64,000 bases of DNA from Daldinia sp. FL1419 (lineage: Eukaryota > Ascomycota > Sordariomycetes > Xylariales > Hypoxylaceae). The notes under the pieces are model-generated. The model worked only from the letters and a program-made list of their open reading frames with translations, was not told the DNA's origin and searched no databases. Each line of letters starts with the position of its first letter. The stretch's first letter is position 1. The stretch is from positions 1-64,000 of the forward strand of contig MU623440.1 in assembly GCA_025201765.1 (NCBI GenBank), written 5' to 3'. Shown one piece after another: positions 34,262 through 44,786 of the stretch. Position numbers and translations under genes: made by a program.

Positions 34262-34854
34262 GATTTTGATGTCACCGCGCAGTGAAGTTCATTATATAGA
34301 TGCGCGAGTAGTGAGCTGATAATACTGTAGCAGCGAGTAAATGTATTGAATTGCAAAACGGGAAATTAGGCAGAATTACCAGGTAAAATACTGTGGGAGT
34401 TCCTATTATACTCTTGCTACGTACATAAAATGAGGGTTTTCATGTAAGTTTTTTTTTCATCTTTCTAAGTACTTCAAGTTGCAAATGTTAGTAAAATAAA
34501 ATCAAAAGTTTCGACTTTTTTATTAACTACTTCGATACCGCGTTAGCTCCGTGCTGAAAGTCTCTTTTGGGGCATAGCGTATTTGATTATCAGGAGCACC
34601 GAGCTGACGGATGTCTTGGCATATGCAAGCACTTAGACTCGTGAAATTTAATTGGTCGCACCTAAAAGTCGCGTCTCCTAAATTCTAAGGCGCGACGCGT
34701 TCTGGGTTCTAAATTCTGCCCCTCCGCTCCTTAATTTTTCTATCGAGGGCCGAACAACTTGTGATTCCGATAATATCCATCCCGATATTTCTCAACACCG
34801 GAAAAAACCCACACGCCTCATTAATACCGGTGCCGATCATATATACCCTTCAAA
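34262..34854. other. divergent promoter REX4 / MCM6
   Basis: Shared upstream region of two diverging genes, carrying the MluI box listed separately and a GTCGCGTC near 34667. Confidence 0.6.
34695..34700. promoter_or_regulatory. MluI cell-cycle box (MCB)
   Basis: ACGCGT, in GCGACGCGTT, 155 bases before the MCM6 start codon. This is the known binding site of MBF (Mbp1-Swi6), which drives G1/S transcription of replication genes, so the location is apt. A six-base palindrome can also occur by chance. Confidence 0.55.
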
Positions 34855-37800
34855 ATGGCGGCTTCAAGTGACGCCGGAATGCTCATGTCTGATGCTCCGT
34901 CAAGAGGTGCTTCAACCCCTAAACCGAGACAGTTTAATCGAGGTTCTTCGGCACGACCTCGAGGACCTCCCTCCGAAAGTCTTGCCGCTCCTAGTGACGA
35001 CGAAGCCGAAGGTTTTGCTGACGACCAAATTCCTGGCCGCTCGAGGCAAAGAGATCCTGCCACCATTCCTCGTGTGGAGGATAGGATTGGTATCACCGTC
35101 CAGGAACACTTCGAAAGCTTTATAGAAGAGTAGGTCTTGTTTTTGCGATAGTATACAGTCGGCGACTAACGTTATAACTAGATTCGTCGATGACCCTGTA
35201 TCATCTGGTGCACCAACTTCGAGTGCTGTCACTACAGACAAATTCTACGTTGCCCAAATCCACGGCATGCGAATTTACCAACTATCTACATTCTACGTCA
35301 ACTATAACCACGTTGCCAGCTACCAAAATGGCGGTCTAGCTAACGCCATCAATACCCAATATTACCGATTCCTTCCCTTCCTCACCAATGCCCTCCATAA
35401 TATGATCGCCAAGTACGAACCCCAATACTTCCGCGAGCATCGACAGGCGACTACTTCTAGCAACCAGACCACGTCAGGCGCAAGCAATGTTGGCTCTGGA
35501 AGCCAATCCGAGCTGCAGGGCAGCAAGACAGCAAACCAACAGACGGATAAGCTGTTCGCTATCGCCTTCTACAACCTTCCTCTCGTCTCTCGAGTCCGCA
35601 GTTTACGAGCCAAGAACATTGGTCAGCTCCTCTCTATATCTGGAACCGTTACACGTACTTCTGAAGTCCGACCGGAACTGTCTCTTGCAACTTTCTTCTG
35701 CGAGACATGTCGTTCGGTCATTCCCAATGTTGAGCAGACGTTCCGATATACGGAGCCTACACAGTGTCCCAATATCCAATGCGGAAACCGTCTGGCATGG
35801 CAACTCGATATTCGGCAGAGCACTTTCGTCGATTGGCAAAAGGTCCGCATTCAGGAAAACAGTTCAGAAATCCCCACGGGAAGTATGCCACGGACGATGG
35901 ACGTTATTCTAAGGGGTGAGATGGTGGACCGTGCCAAGGCAGGCGAGAAGTGTATCTTCACCGGTGCATTAATCGTGGTGCCCGATATCAGTCAGTTAGG
36001 ACTTCCGGGTGTCAGACCTACGGCGATTCGAGATGATCGAAATGCGCCGCGCGGCAACGACGTTGGTGGAAGTGGAGTGTCAGGTCTCAAGTCTTTGGGT
36101 GTTCGCGACTTGACCTACCGGTTAGCTTTCCTAGCTAATATGGTCACCCCTGACACGTCAACACCTGGCCAATCTGCATCTCGCCAAGTCCACGATATCA
36201 TCAGCTCCCTAACCCAGGGTTTTTCCGACACGGCCGAAACGGTTGAAGAGGCACAAACAGCTGTGCTAAATTCCATGACACCCAGCGAAATCGACGAGCT
36301 CCGTGAGATGGTCCACAGTGACCACATTTATCACCGCCTTGTGCAATCACTCGCGCCTACAGTATATGGTCACGAAATCGTCAAGAAGGGTCTTCTCCTG
36401 CAGTTAATGTCTGGTGTCCACAAGACCACGGCTGAAGGTATGGCCCTGCGAGGTGATATCAACATCTGTATCGTCGGTGATCCATCCACCTCGAAATCCC
36501 AATTTTTGAAGTATATCTGCTCGTTTGCGCCTCGCGCAGTCTATACATCGGGCAAAGCTTCCTCGGCTGCTGGTCTCACAGCCGCCGTGGTCAAGGATGA
36601 GGAAACCGGCGAATTCACTATCGAGGCTGGTGCTCTTATGCTTGCTGATAACGGTATCTGTTGTATCGACGAATTCGACAAGATGGATATTGCCGACCAA
36701 GTCGCCATCCACGAAGCTATGGAACAGCAAACAATCTCGATCGCTAAAGCAGGTATTCAGGCTACCCTCAACGCGCGGACATCCATTTTGGCTGCTGCCA
36801 ACCCCGTAGGCGGACGGTATAACCGCAAGACCACACTACGAGCTAACATTAACATGTCCGCACCTATCATGTCTCGTTTCGATTTGTTCTTTGTCATTCT
36901 TGACGAGTGTAACGAGGTCGTGGATCGTCACCTGGCAGAGCACATCGTAGGAATTCATGCCCTACGTGACAACGCTATCGAGCCAGAGTTCAGCACTGAA
37001 TGCTTACAGCGGTATATCCGATTCGCGCGGACTTTCCGACCCGAATTTACTCCTGAAGCTAAGGAGCGTCTCGTCCAGAAGTACAAGGAGCTACGTGCCG
37101 ACGATGCCCAGGGCGGTGTCGGCAAAAACAGTTATCGTATCACTGTCCGTCAGCTCGAGTCCCTGATCCGGTTGTCGGAGGCTATCGCAAAGGCGAACTG
37201 TATCGAGGAGATCACACCCGAATTTGTAGACGAGGCGTTCAATCTCCTTCGCCAGAGTATTATATCTGTCGAGTACGACGATGTCGAGATAGACGAAGAT
37301 GAAGATGATACCCCTGAGGACTCGGCAACGCTTGTTGCTGCCGCGGACCAAGCCACCCGTGCCTCCTCAGCCGCTACACAGGGCCGGGACGAGGAGGGCG
37401 ATGAGCAGATGGACGATGGCGAGAGCGCGGCTGCGGACGCACAAGGTAGTAGGGAACCTAGCTCCGCAGCGCCGGCGAAGAAGAAGACAGCCATTACATA
37501 TGAGAAGTATATCAGTATGGTGAACCTCATCGTATCGCGGGTGAACGAGGATGAATCATCAGGATCCGGTGAGGGCGTAGATGGCGATGCTCTTATAGAG
37601 TGGTACCTCGAGCAGAAAGAGGATGAGCTCGAGGGCGAGGAGGACTACCACCGGGAGATGGGTATTGCGAAGATGGTGCTCAAGAAGATGGTCAAGGTAA
37701 GTTTTTCCACGTTTCGCTATATGGACTTGATGCTAACTGAGATGAAATAGGACAACATCCTCATGGCAGTGCGCGGCGAAGGTCTAGCCGAAGATGGTGA

Positions 37801-37888
37801 CCAAGCGGCGGCTGGAGACGGCGGATCTGCGCCCTCGCAGAAGGTCGTATACGTGTTGCATCCCAACTGTGCCGTCGAGGAGTTTTAA
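34855..37888 (+). CDS. MCM6: DNA replication licensing factor Mcm6
   Basis: Three exons: 34855-35129, 35182-37696, 37751-37888, 975 residues. Mcm6 is a subunit of the MCM2-7 helicase. After a disordered N-tail, the N-terminal domain has FYVAQIHGMRIYQLSTFYVNYNHV, and a zinc ribbon beginning CETC at 265-268 with its second pair in QCPNIQCGN. The AAA+ core has Walker A GDPSTSKS at 524-531, Walker B CCIDEFDKM near 585-593, sensor I AAANPVGG and the arginine finger MSRFDLFFV. The phrase GVRDLTYRLAFLANMV is typical of Mcm6. An acidic Ser/Ala/Asp linker (about 700-770) leads to the winged-helix C-domain, finished by the small third exon (YVLHPNCAVEEF). Length is normal for ascomycetes. Confidence 0.96.
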
Positions 37889-38876
37889 GGGATAGGGTGG
37901 AATGATATACGACCTACCTCACCTCTACTATCTTATACTAGTGGGTGGGAACAGATATATTACTTGCATGCACATGCACACGATGCTTAATGCCGGAGAT
38001 GATGGACCCGTTGACGTTGTACGACGGGATGTAGGTATCAAATCATGTTAGGGAGCACTCATCAGAAAAGGATGAAATGGAATAGCAGGCGTCTGGAGTC
38101 GGGCCATGAAGATGGATATTAACTTCCATATGAAGGATGACTGGCGGTATGTCATATCGTGCCTAATAGTTGGATACCTACCTAGACGTAGGTGATGATT
38201 TATTAATGGCCCAAACACATTGCAAAGTGCGTACGCTCGATTTGATTTGCAATTCTTTTGCCGTGTCCAAAGAAAGTAACCGTTGGTATGAAACCTGCTC
38301 CTATAATATATTCCTAGGCGGCTATGATAGAACTACAATCTTCCATGTAACCAACCCCCGTTCTCTAACGCAAGACCCGATGCCTTGGAATAGCCACCCT
38401 CCCTTCCACAAAGGCCTGTCTGCCCAATGCGTAGGGCTGAAGAAACCCCAAGAGCACCTTCCTAATTATTATGCGCTGGGGCAGATGCGAGGGCAAGACG
38501 AGATAGATGATTGGTTATTTGCGTAGGACTAGTGGAATGCCAACACCGCATATATGTCTAGCTCGGCGGGTCGTCATGGGTTTACTCCCCTGTTTCTCCT
38601 TGGCCAGGCCGAGTCCTAGATCCTAGATAGCCCCTTATGTATATAGACGCTGACTTATACGCAGCTTATACGCAGCTTATACGGAGCTCATGCGTTGGGC
38701 TGGGGATAACGCCACTTCGACATCCGTGTCACCACGGGGTTTTTATTTTTTTATTCTTTTTATATTACTTTTTTTGTACCTATCTTCTCGTTTGGTTACA
38801 ATGTGCTACTGGCAACTTATTTCATAGGGCTAGCCACGATAATACGACCCGAAGACTCGTCAACTGCAATTCCGAA
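37889..38876. other. intergenic, MCM6 to DUF3176 gene
   Basis: No gene supported. A short direct repeat of CTTATACGCAG lies at about 38654-38689, and a TACCTACCTAGACGTAGGT motif near 38173. A 118-codon frame at 38170-38526 has no recognisable product. Confidence 0.5.
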
Positions 38877-40964
38877 ATGGCGAGCGACAGGATTCCACGT
38901 AGTCAGTACGAGTCTCTCGGTACCGGACCATCGACACCTGCATTTGGCTCTTATGAAGCAATCAGCCTGGGCACATATCCCTCCGGTGCCCAGAAACCCC
39001 AGGAAGAAGTGTCTGAGCAATACTTACAATCAGACGTTACAAACAACCGTAAACACCGTAAACACCACGTCTTTCGATTTTGGCCTTGGGAGATCGCATC
39101 GTTGTTCGTAGCAATCGGTTCGATAGCGGCCACTTACTCGATTCTATCCCATTTTGACGGACACGAAGTACCGGAATGGCCGCTTAGTATTAACCTCAAC
39201 ACCTTAATCGCTTTGATATCTACTATCATGAGGGCGGCAATGCTCGTAGGCGTCGCCGAAGTCATCAGTCAGACGAAATGGACTTGGTTCTCCCGACCAC
39301 GACCGCTTAGACACCTACAATCATTTGACCAAGCAAGTCGCTCCATAACCGGTTCTATGAGTTTGCTTTTCGTTGCGCCTAAGAGCGCGTTCGGCGTACT
39401 CGGTGCTCTCATCACCGTCTTATCCCTCGGCGTAGGTCCCTTCACTCAGCAAACCGTCAAATCTGTCGCATGTCTCCGAACACACAGCGAAGTAAACGCG
39501 TCACTACCTGTGGCCCAATACCTCCCTGGAAATCAGACCTATTATAGAATCGCGGCCGGGGTTTGGGAATTGTCGGTTGACACCAAGGGAGCACTCGTCA
39601 ACGGAGTTGTCAACCCGACAGGCAACGACACGGCTATTATTCCGACCTGTCCTACCGGAAATTGTACTTTTACGAGTCATAACGGTGTCACACACGCTTC
39701 TATAGGTCTATGTAGCTCCTGCATCGATACCACGGCTTTTATCAAGAGAAAACCGTCCAACATATCCCATGGATATGAAAATTTCACCTTGCCTGGCGCC
39801 GGTATGTGGGTAAGCCCGGATTCAGACCAAGCATATCTAAACGTGAACAACGGCCAGCTAGAATGGGCGGAGCCCCTGTTCACCCCCGAATTCGAGTCGG
39901 TATGCCACAGGGGTCTGCTTAACGTGACCATCCTAGCGATCACGAAAGCAACCTGTCTCGAAGATAAGGGCAAACTCGACTGTCCCTTTATGGACGGCTA
40001 TAGCGGGCCGACGGGTATCGTAGCAGTATCGTGTGCGCTTTACCCATGCTTGAAGAACTACGACGCCACGATGATGAACGGCGTATTATCGGAGAGAATC
40101 GTCTCGACGAAACCTGCGCGCATTAACCGAATAGAAGCCAACATAACCGAGGATGGGATCCATCCTTACATGAACTGGACGGCACTTCAAACCCCGTGCT
40201 TCGTCGACGGCGAATCGTACGATCTGTCCAATTTCTCAGCCGTCCCCGAAAAGGACGGGAGGACATTCACGGGCATTAATGTCGACGGTACAAACTATAC
40301 GGCCCCGGACGACTGCATGTACAAGCTGAGCTACCCTTACTGGGTCGCCATGAATATGTTTCTGAGATCGGACCTGTTTCAGGGGATATGTACGTATAAC
40401 AGTCGACAGGGCGTGTCCGTGGCCTGTAATTCGAAATGGTGGCTGTCCAGTTTTTACAGGAACGGCGACGCAACTTTCGAGACGCTGAGCACGGCTTTCG
40501 ATCGGTTCTCTACGGCCGTCACCAACAAGTTCCGCACGACAGGCTCGGATATCTACGACTGGGGAACCCAAAAGACCGTAAACGGCCTGGTGAACGAGAT
40601 GACGGTGTGTACTCAGTTTCAGTGGCAATGGCTCCTGATGCCGACGATTCTAGTCGCTGCCACGGCTGCGATTCTTATCACCATGATAATACAGAACGTG
40701 CGCGATCATAAGCAACCGGTATGGAAATCTTCTTTGCTACCACTGCTGTACTACGGGTTCGGAGAGCGAGCGTACCAAGAAGATCCAAACAGGCCCATCA
40801 TGGACATCTCGGAGATGAACAAGGCAGCGGCAGAAACGAAGACCAAGTTTCGGAATGGCGTCGGCGCAGGCTTCGTCGACGTTACTCCGACTATAGACGA
40901 GTTGGTTATACGAAAAGGGAGAAACGTGGAAGTCGATTCACTATACGACGGTCGACGATGTTAG
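38877..40964 (+). CDS. DUF3176 membrane protein
   Basis: Intronless; I place the start at MASDRIPRSQY (38877), 695 residues, because the 80 codons upstream in the same frame are phenylalanine-rich leader sequence unlike the family. Three N-terminal membrane segments (about 71-91, 107-129, 171-188) enclose the DUF3176 core with FRFWPWEIASL, TLIALISTIMRAAMLVGVAEVISQTKW and FVAPKSAFGVLGALITVLSLGVGPFTQQ. A long extracytoplasmic domain (about 190-580) has many N-glycosylation sequons and paired cysteines. A last membrane segment lies near 584-606, then a cytosolic tail. These proteins are abundant in Pezizomycotina and no function has been established. Confidence 0.9.
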   Translation: MASDRIPRSQYESLGTGPSTPAFGSYEAISLGTYPSGAQKPQEEVSEQYLQSDVTNNRKHRKHHVFRFWPWEIASLFVAIGSIAATYSILSHFDGHEVPEWPLSINLNTLIALISTIMRAAMLVGVAEVISQTKWTWFSRPRPLRHLQSFDQASRSITGSMSLLFVAPKSAFGVLGALITVLSLGVGPFTQQTVKSVACLRTHSEVNASLPVAQYLPGNQTYYRIAAGVWELSVDTKGALVNGVVNPTGNDTAIIPTCPTGNCTFTSHNGVTHASIGLCSSCIDTTAFIKRKPSNISHGYENFTLPGAGMWVSPDSDQAYLNVNNGQLEWAEPLFTPEFESVCHRGLLNVTILAITKATCLEDKGKLDCPFMDGYSGPTGIVAVSCALYPCLKNYDATMMNGVLSERIVSTKPARINRIEANITEDGIHPYMNWTALQTPCFVDGESYDLSNFSAVPEKDGRTFTGINVDGTNYTAPDDCMYKLSYPYWVAMNMFLRSDLFQGICTYNSRQGVSVACNSKWWLSSFYRNGDATFETLSTAFDRFSTAVTNKFRTTGSDIYDWGTQKTVNGLVNEMTVCTQFQWQWLLMPTILVAATAAILITMIIQNVRDHKQPVWKSSLLPLLYYGFGERAYQEDPNRPIMDISEMNKAAAETKTKFRNGVGAGFVDVTPTIDELVIRKGRNVEVDSLYDGRRC

Positions 40965-41373
40965 GTACCCAATGTTGGAAAAATATATAAAGGGAGAATG
41001 AGTATAAAATGATAAAATGATAAAATGATAAATTGATGTAATACATGAAGCTTGATGAATTTTATTATGAATAAGTCAAATTAATGTTTATCGCAATATA
41101 TCCTTTTGAGGCATATCATGGTTACTAACGAAATGTACTTGGCACCGTGTGTGACGATACGACAGGTAACCGATAAAGTCCCTGCTTATCAATCGAGGGG
41201 CAATTGATCTTGTAAACCACATTTTTCCTTATCCAAAAACTCCCCCCACCATTAATTCATTCCATCCGTTCCCATCACCTTAACATCTACCTACTTTTCA
41301 ACATCTACCTTTCGGTATCTACCCTTTCAATATTCATACAGACATCGCAAACGGAAATACGCACACCGTCAAG
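40965..41373. other. intergenic, DUF3176 gene to NMD3
   Basis: Begins with three direct copies of a TGATAAAA unit near 41007-41032. Pyrimidine-rich leader (CATCTACCTACTTTTCAACATC) before NMD3. No gene. Confidence 0.5.
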
Positions 41374-42942
41374 ATGTCGATGGACATAGACGTAGATGCG
41401 CCTATCTCCATAGCGCCACAGCAAGGATTTGACAATGCTCCCGTTACGGCCACTATTTTCTGTTGCGACTGCGGCGCTCCTATAGACGGTACAACGGCTA
41501 TCGACGCCAAATGTTACGATTGCTTCAAACTTACAAAAGATATCTCCCAAGGCATCCAGCGAGAAGCCACCCTTCATTTCTGCCGGGATTGCGATCGATG
41601 GCTTCAACCACCTTCCAGCTGGGTAACAGCCCAGCCCGAATCGCGAGAACTTCTAGCCCTCTGCCTAAAGAAATTAAGTCTTAACCGAACGAGGATAATC
41701 GACGCTAGCTTCATATGGACCGAACCGCACTCGAGGCGAGTAAGGGTGAAGCTGGTGGTTCAGGCTGCCGTGGCAGACGATCGGGTTATGCAGCAGGCCC
41801 TGGAAGTGGTCTACGTCGTCGCATACCAGCAGTGCCCCGAATGCGCCAAGTCGTATACGGCCAACGTGTGGCGAGCGAGCGTGCAAGTGCGCCAAAAGGT
41901 CTTACACAAGCGAACATTCTTATTCCTCGAACAACTTATCCTAAAGCACGGCGCGCATCGCGACACCATCAATATCAAAGAAGCCAAGGACGGCATAGAT
42001 TTTTTCTTCTCAGCGAGGAATCAAGCCGAAAAGTTTGTCGACTTTTTAAATTCCGTGGTCCCCGTGCGGGTTAAGAAATCCCAGGAACTCATCTCGCAAG
42101 ATACTCACACGTCCAAGAAATCGTACAAGTTCACATTCTCCGTCGAGTTAATACCTATCTGCAAAGATGACCTCGTCGCTTTACCTATCCCCCTCGCCAA
42201 GCAGATCGGCAACATCTCCCCTCTCGCAATCTGCTACCGCGTCGGCACCTCTATCAACGTGCTCGACCCCAACACCCTCCAAACCGCAGATATCAGTTCT
42301 CCCGTGTACTGGCGCACCCCTTTCCCCGCGCTGGCAGATGCTCAAGACTTGGTCGAGTTCATCGTAATGGACTGCGAGCCCATCGGTCCTACGCGTGGAA
42401 AATGGATCTTGGCCGAGACGCAATTAGCCCGCGCCTCGGATCTAGGCGTCAACGACAAGACGTACTTTGCGCGCACCCATCTCGGCGGCCTGTTACATGC
42501 CGGCGACTCAGTTATGGGGTACATGTTAACCGGCACCAACTTCAACAGTCCGCAACTCGAAGCCCTAGAAGAATCTCACGTCTACGCCTCCCGCATCCCC
42601 GACGTAGTCATCGTGAAGAAGCACTACCCGAACCGGCGTCGCAACCGCAAGCGCGTGTGGAAGGTCCGCCGGATGGCCAAGGATGAAGGCGAACTCCTAC
42701 CCCGCAAAGCCGACCAGGAGCGACAGGATCGAGAATTCGAGCAGTTCTTGCGGGATATCGAGGAAGATGAGGAGTTCAGACAGGGCGTACAGTTATTTAA
42801 GCAGCCGCCTAAGAAGAAGAACGTTGAGGAAATGAGCGTCGCCGAGACGATGGATGAGGATGGAGAGGATGATGCTCCGCAAGTCGATATGAATGAGTTG
42901 TTGGAGGACTTTGATGAGCTTACCATGGAGGATCAGCAGTAG
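41374..42942 (+). CDS. NMD3: 60S ribosomal export protein Nmd3
   Basis: Intronless, 522 residues. Nmd3 is the adaptor that carries pre-60S subunits out of the nucleus through Crm1. Cysteine pairs C30/C33, C47/C50 and C70/C73 form the N-terminal zinc-binding part. The family phrases LALCLKKL, SFIWTEPHSRRVRVKLVVQ, VQVRQKVLHKRTFLFLEQLILKHGAH, DGIDFFFSARNQAEKFVDFLNSVVPVR and WILAETQLARASDLGVNDKTYFARTHLG are present in order. KKHYPNRRRNRKRVWKVRRM is the basic nuclear-import region, and an acidic C-terminus with LLEDFDELTM resembles the leucine-rich export signal. Length and motif set are complete. Met1 and Met3 are both possible starts. Confidence 0.96.
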   Translation: MSMDIDVDAPISIAPQQGFDNAPVTATIFCCDCGAPIDGTTAIDAKCYDCFKLTKDISQGIQREATLHFCRDCDRWLQPPSSWVTAQPESRELLALCLKKLSLNRTRIIDASFIWTEPHSRRVRVKLVVQAAVADDRVMQQALEVVYVVAYQQCPECAKSYTANVWRASVQVRQKVLHKRTFLFLEQLILKHGAHRDTINIKEAKDGIDFFFSARNQAEKFVDFLNSVVPVRVKKSQELISQDTHTSKKSYKFTFSVELIPICKDDLVALPIPLAKQIGNISPLAICYRVGTSINVLDPNTLQTADISSPVYWRTPFPALADAQDLVEFIVMDCEPIGPTRGKWILAETQLARASDLGVNDKTYFARTHLGGLLHAGDSVMGYMLTGTNFNSPQLEALEESHVYASRIPDVVIVKKHYPNRRRNRKRVWKVRRMAKDEGELLPRKADQERQDREFEQFLRDIEEDEEFRQGVQLFKQPPKKKNVEEMSVAETMDEDGEDDAPQVDMNELLEDFDELTMEDQQ

Positions 42943-44786
42943 GTTGTTAAACGGAAGAAAGGTTTCTTGTTCATTCGGTGTTAGGGGAATGGAAAATAGA
43001 AATGAGTTTGCTCAGTGAATGAATCCATGGTTGGGAGCTTGTGTCTTCTTACGCTAGGTACCTACCTACCTACTCAGACTTGGGAATAGTATTACGATGA
43101 GAAGCTTTGTCTCATTTTGAGGTCTAGTGCTGAGTCGTATAGTATAGCCTAGAGATGAAATAAAATAAAATGAACCCGAATTTATGATAGGGCTTCTCGT
43201 TTAATGCTTAAGTGAACTTCTTATTATACCAACAGTTATAGATTTATTAATCTGCTATTTGTTTCTTATTGGGAGTAGGTACCTACCTACGTAGGGAAGA
43301 CAAACCCAAAATGAATATACATAAAAGGGGGAAATCGTAAATAGTGCCTTACATATGTATAACCACAATTCATATATCATTCCCAAATTTCGCTCTTACA
43401 CACCAAAGTACAGTACATTATCACGAGCCCTACTCTCTTATACTATTTCTCCGGTTGAATGTAACCGCATCTTTTTACTTGGCTGGTGGCTAGGTACTGA
43501 AATAATATTGTCCTCTGTAATGGCACGTCTTCCCTGCCTAATTTTATATGCCTTGGAAATGAGCAAACGGGATATACTATACCTAGGGTGAGGAGGCCCT
43601 GCAGGAATCGACCGGGTCTTTTCAATAACCCTCAGGTCACTTACATGCTTGACCGGAAATTTTATTCTACTCAATTTTACAATACTCCGATACAATCACA
43701 GTAAACGAAAGACTACAATTTGATTCGACTTAATTCGCATAACTAATAAACTGAAGCGTTTCTACACAAGTACACGAGTAATCACCAGTTTACATCAAGT
43801 CTCGAATCCATTATCACATCACAGGCTCAGCGGGACACGCGTGCGTATGAGAAGAACATTTCTCTATTAGTGCGTTTTCCGATCAGAAGGACTTTATAGC
43901 TGTTTAAGGTGCTAGCACATAGCAACGAGCGGTGATGTAAGGACATCATCGTCATTCTCTCCATATCCGTGTTGTTGCTGTTGTTGTTACTGAAGAGGAG
44001 AGGTTTGACCGATCGGCTGAGCCGTCGAGACAAATTACTCCTGTTCATTCCTATTTACACCGCCCTGAAAACCTTACTCGTACTAGCAGAAAAAGAGAAG
44101 GCAGTACGCGATCCACGCGTATTGAGCGTGTCGTATGCACCTCGTTTGTTGTTTCCAGATTGTTTGTTTCGGTCTGTAGTCTGTTGTAGTCTGTAGTAGT
44201 ATAGAGGGCCTTCTCTCGTACCTAGTCGCCCGGAGTTGGGACTTTTCCAAACCCTTTATTCATTCCGGCAACGCCCCAAGCATCCATTGCTCGGTAAGTT
44301 CAGTATCGTATATGAAAGTCATGGTCCATCAAGCATCATGTTCATATAACAAATTTCGTAAGTGCCTTTGCAGAGTATAATTTGCGGTAATGACAACAGG
44401 GCTGAAATGGAGACCTGCCAATGAACACTATAGCTTTGATCGGGCTGGTTCATGATTACTTTATTTGTAACGAGTTTGGGAACTTGGGGTCGCGGCATCA
44501 CAACGGAAAAGGGCCACAGGCATTTCCATCATATGAGAAGTACGCAACAGAAGAGATGCGCCGAAAAATTTAGTTGTACACACTGCTCTTCACGGATACG
44601 CTGGTTATCCGCACTAAAGCAAATAGATAAAACTTGCAACACTATGTCGCAATCGAATATACGAAGAGAGCTATTTGAGTAGATGCTGCTGGGGGGGGGC
44701 TGAGTCTGATCAAATCTGGGAGAGCAGCTGCTAAACGGGAAAAGGTGTACTTTGTTTGATCATTTGACTCCTAGAGATATTCACGG
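42943..44786. other. intergenic, gene-free
   Basis: About 1.8 kb between NMD3 and the end of a large minus-strand gene. Two TAGGTACCTACCTAC copies lie near 43058 and 43276. Frames at 43355-43695, 43827-44196 and 44319-44682 show no family resemblance. Confidence 0.5.

Noticed and set aside
11886..42942. Functional cluster of ribosome-biogenesis genes (ESF2, REX4, NMD3)
   Set aside because: They are 20 kb and 7 kb apart with unrelated genes between; chance proximity of common housekeeping genes explains it.
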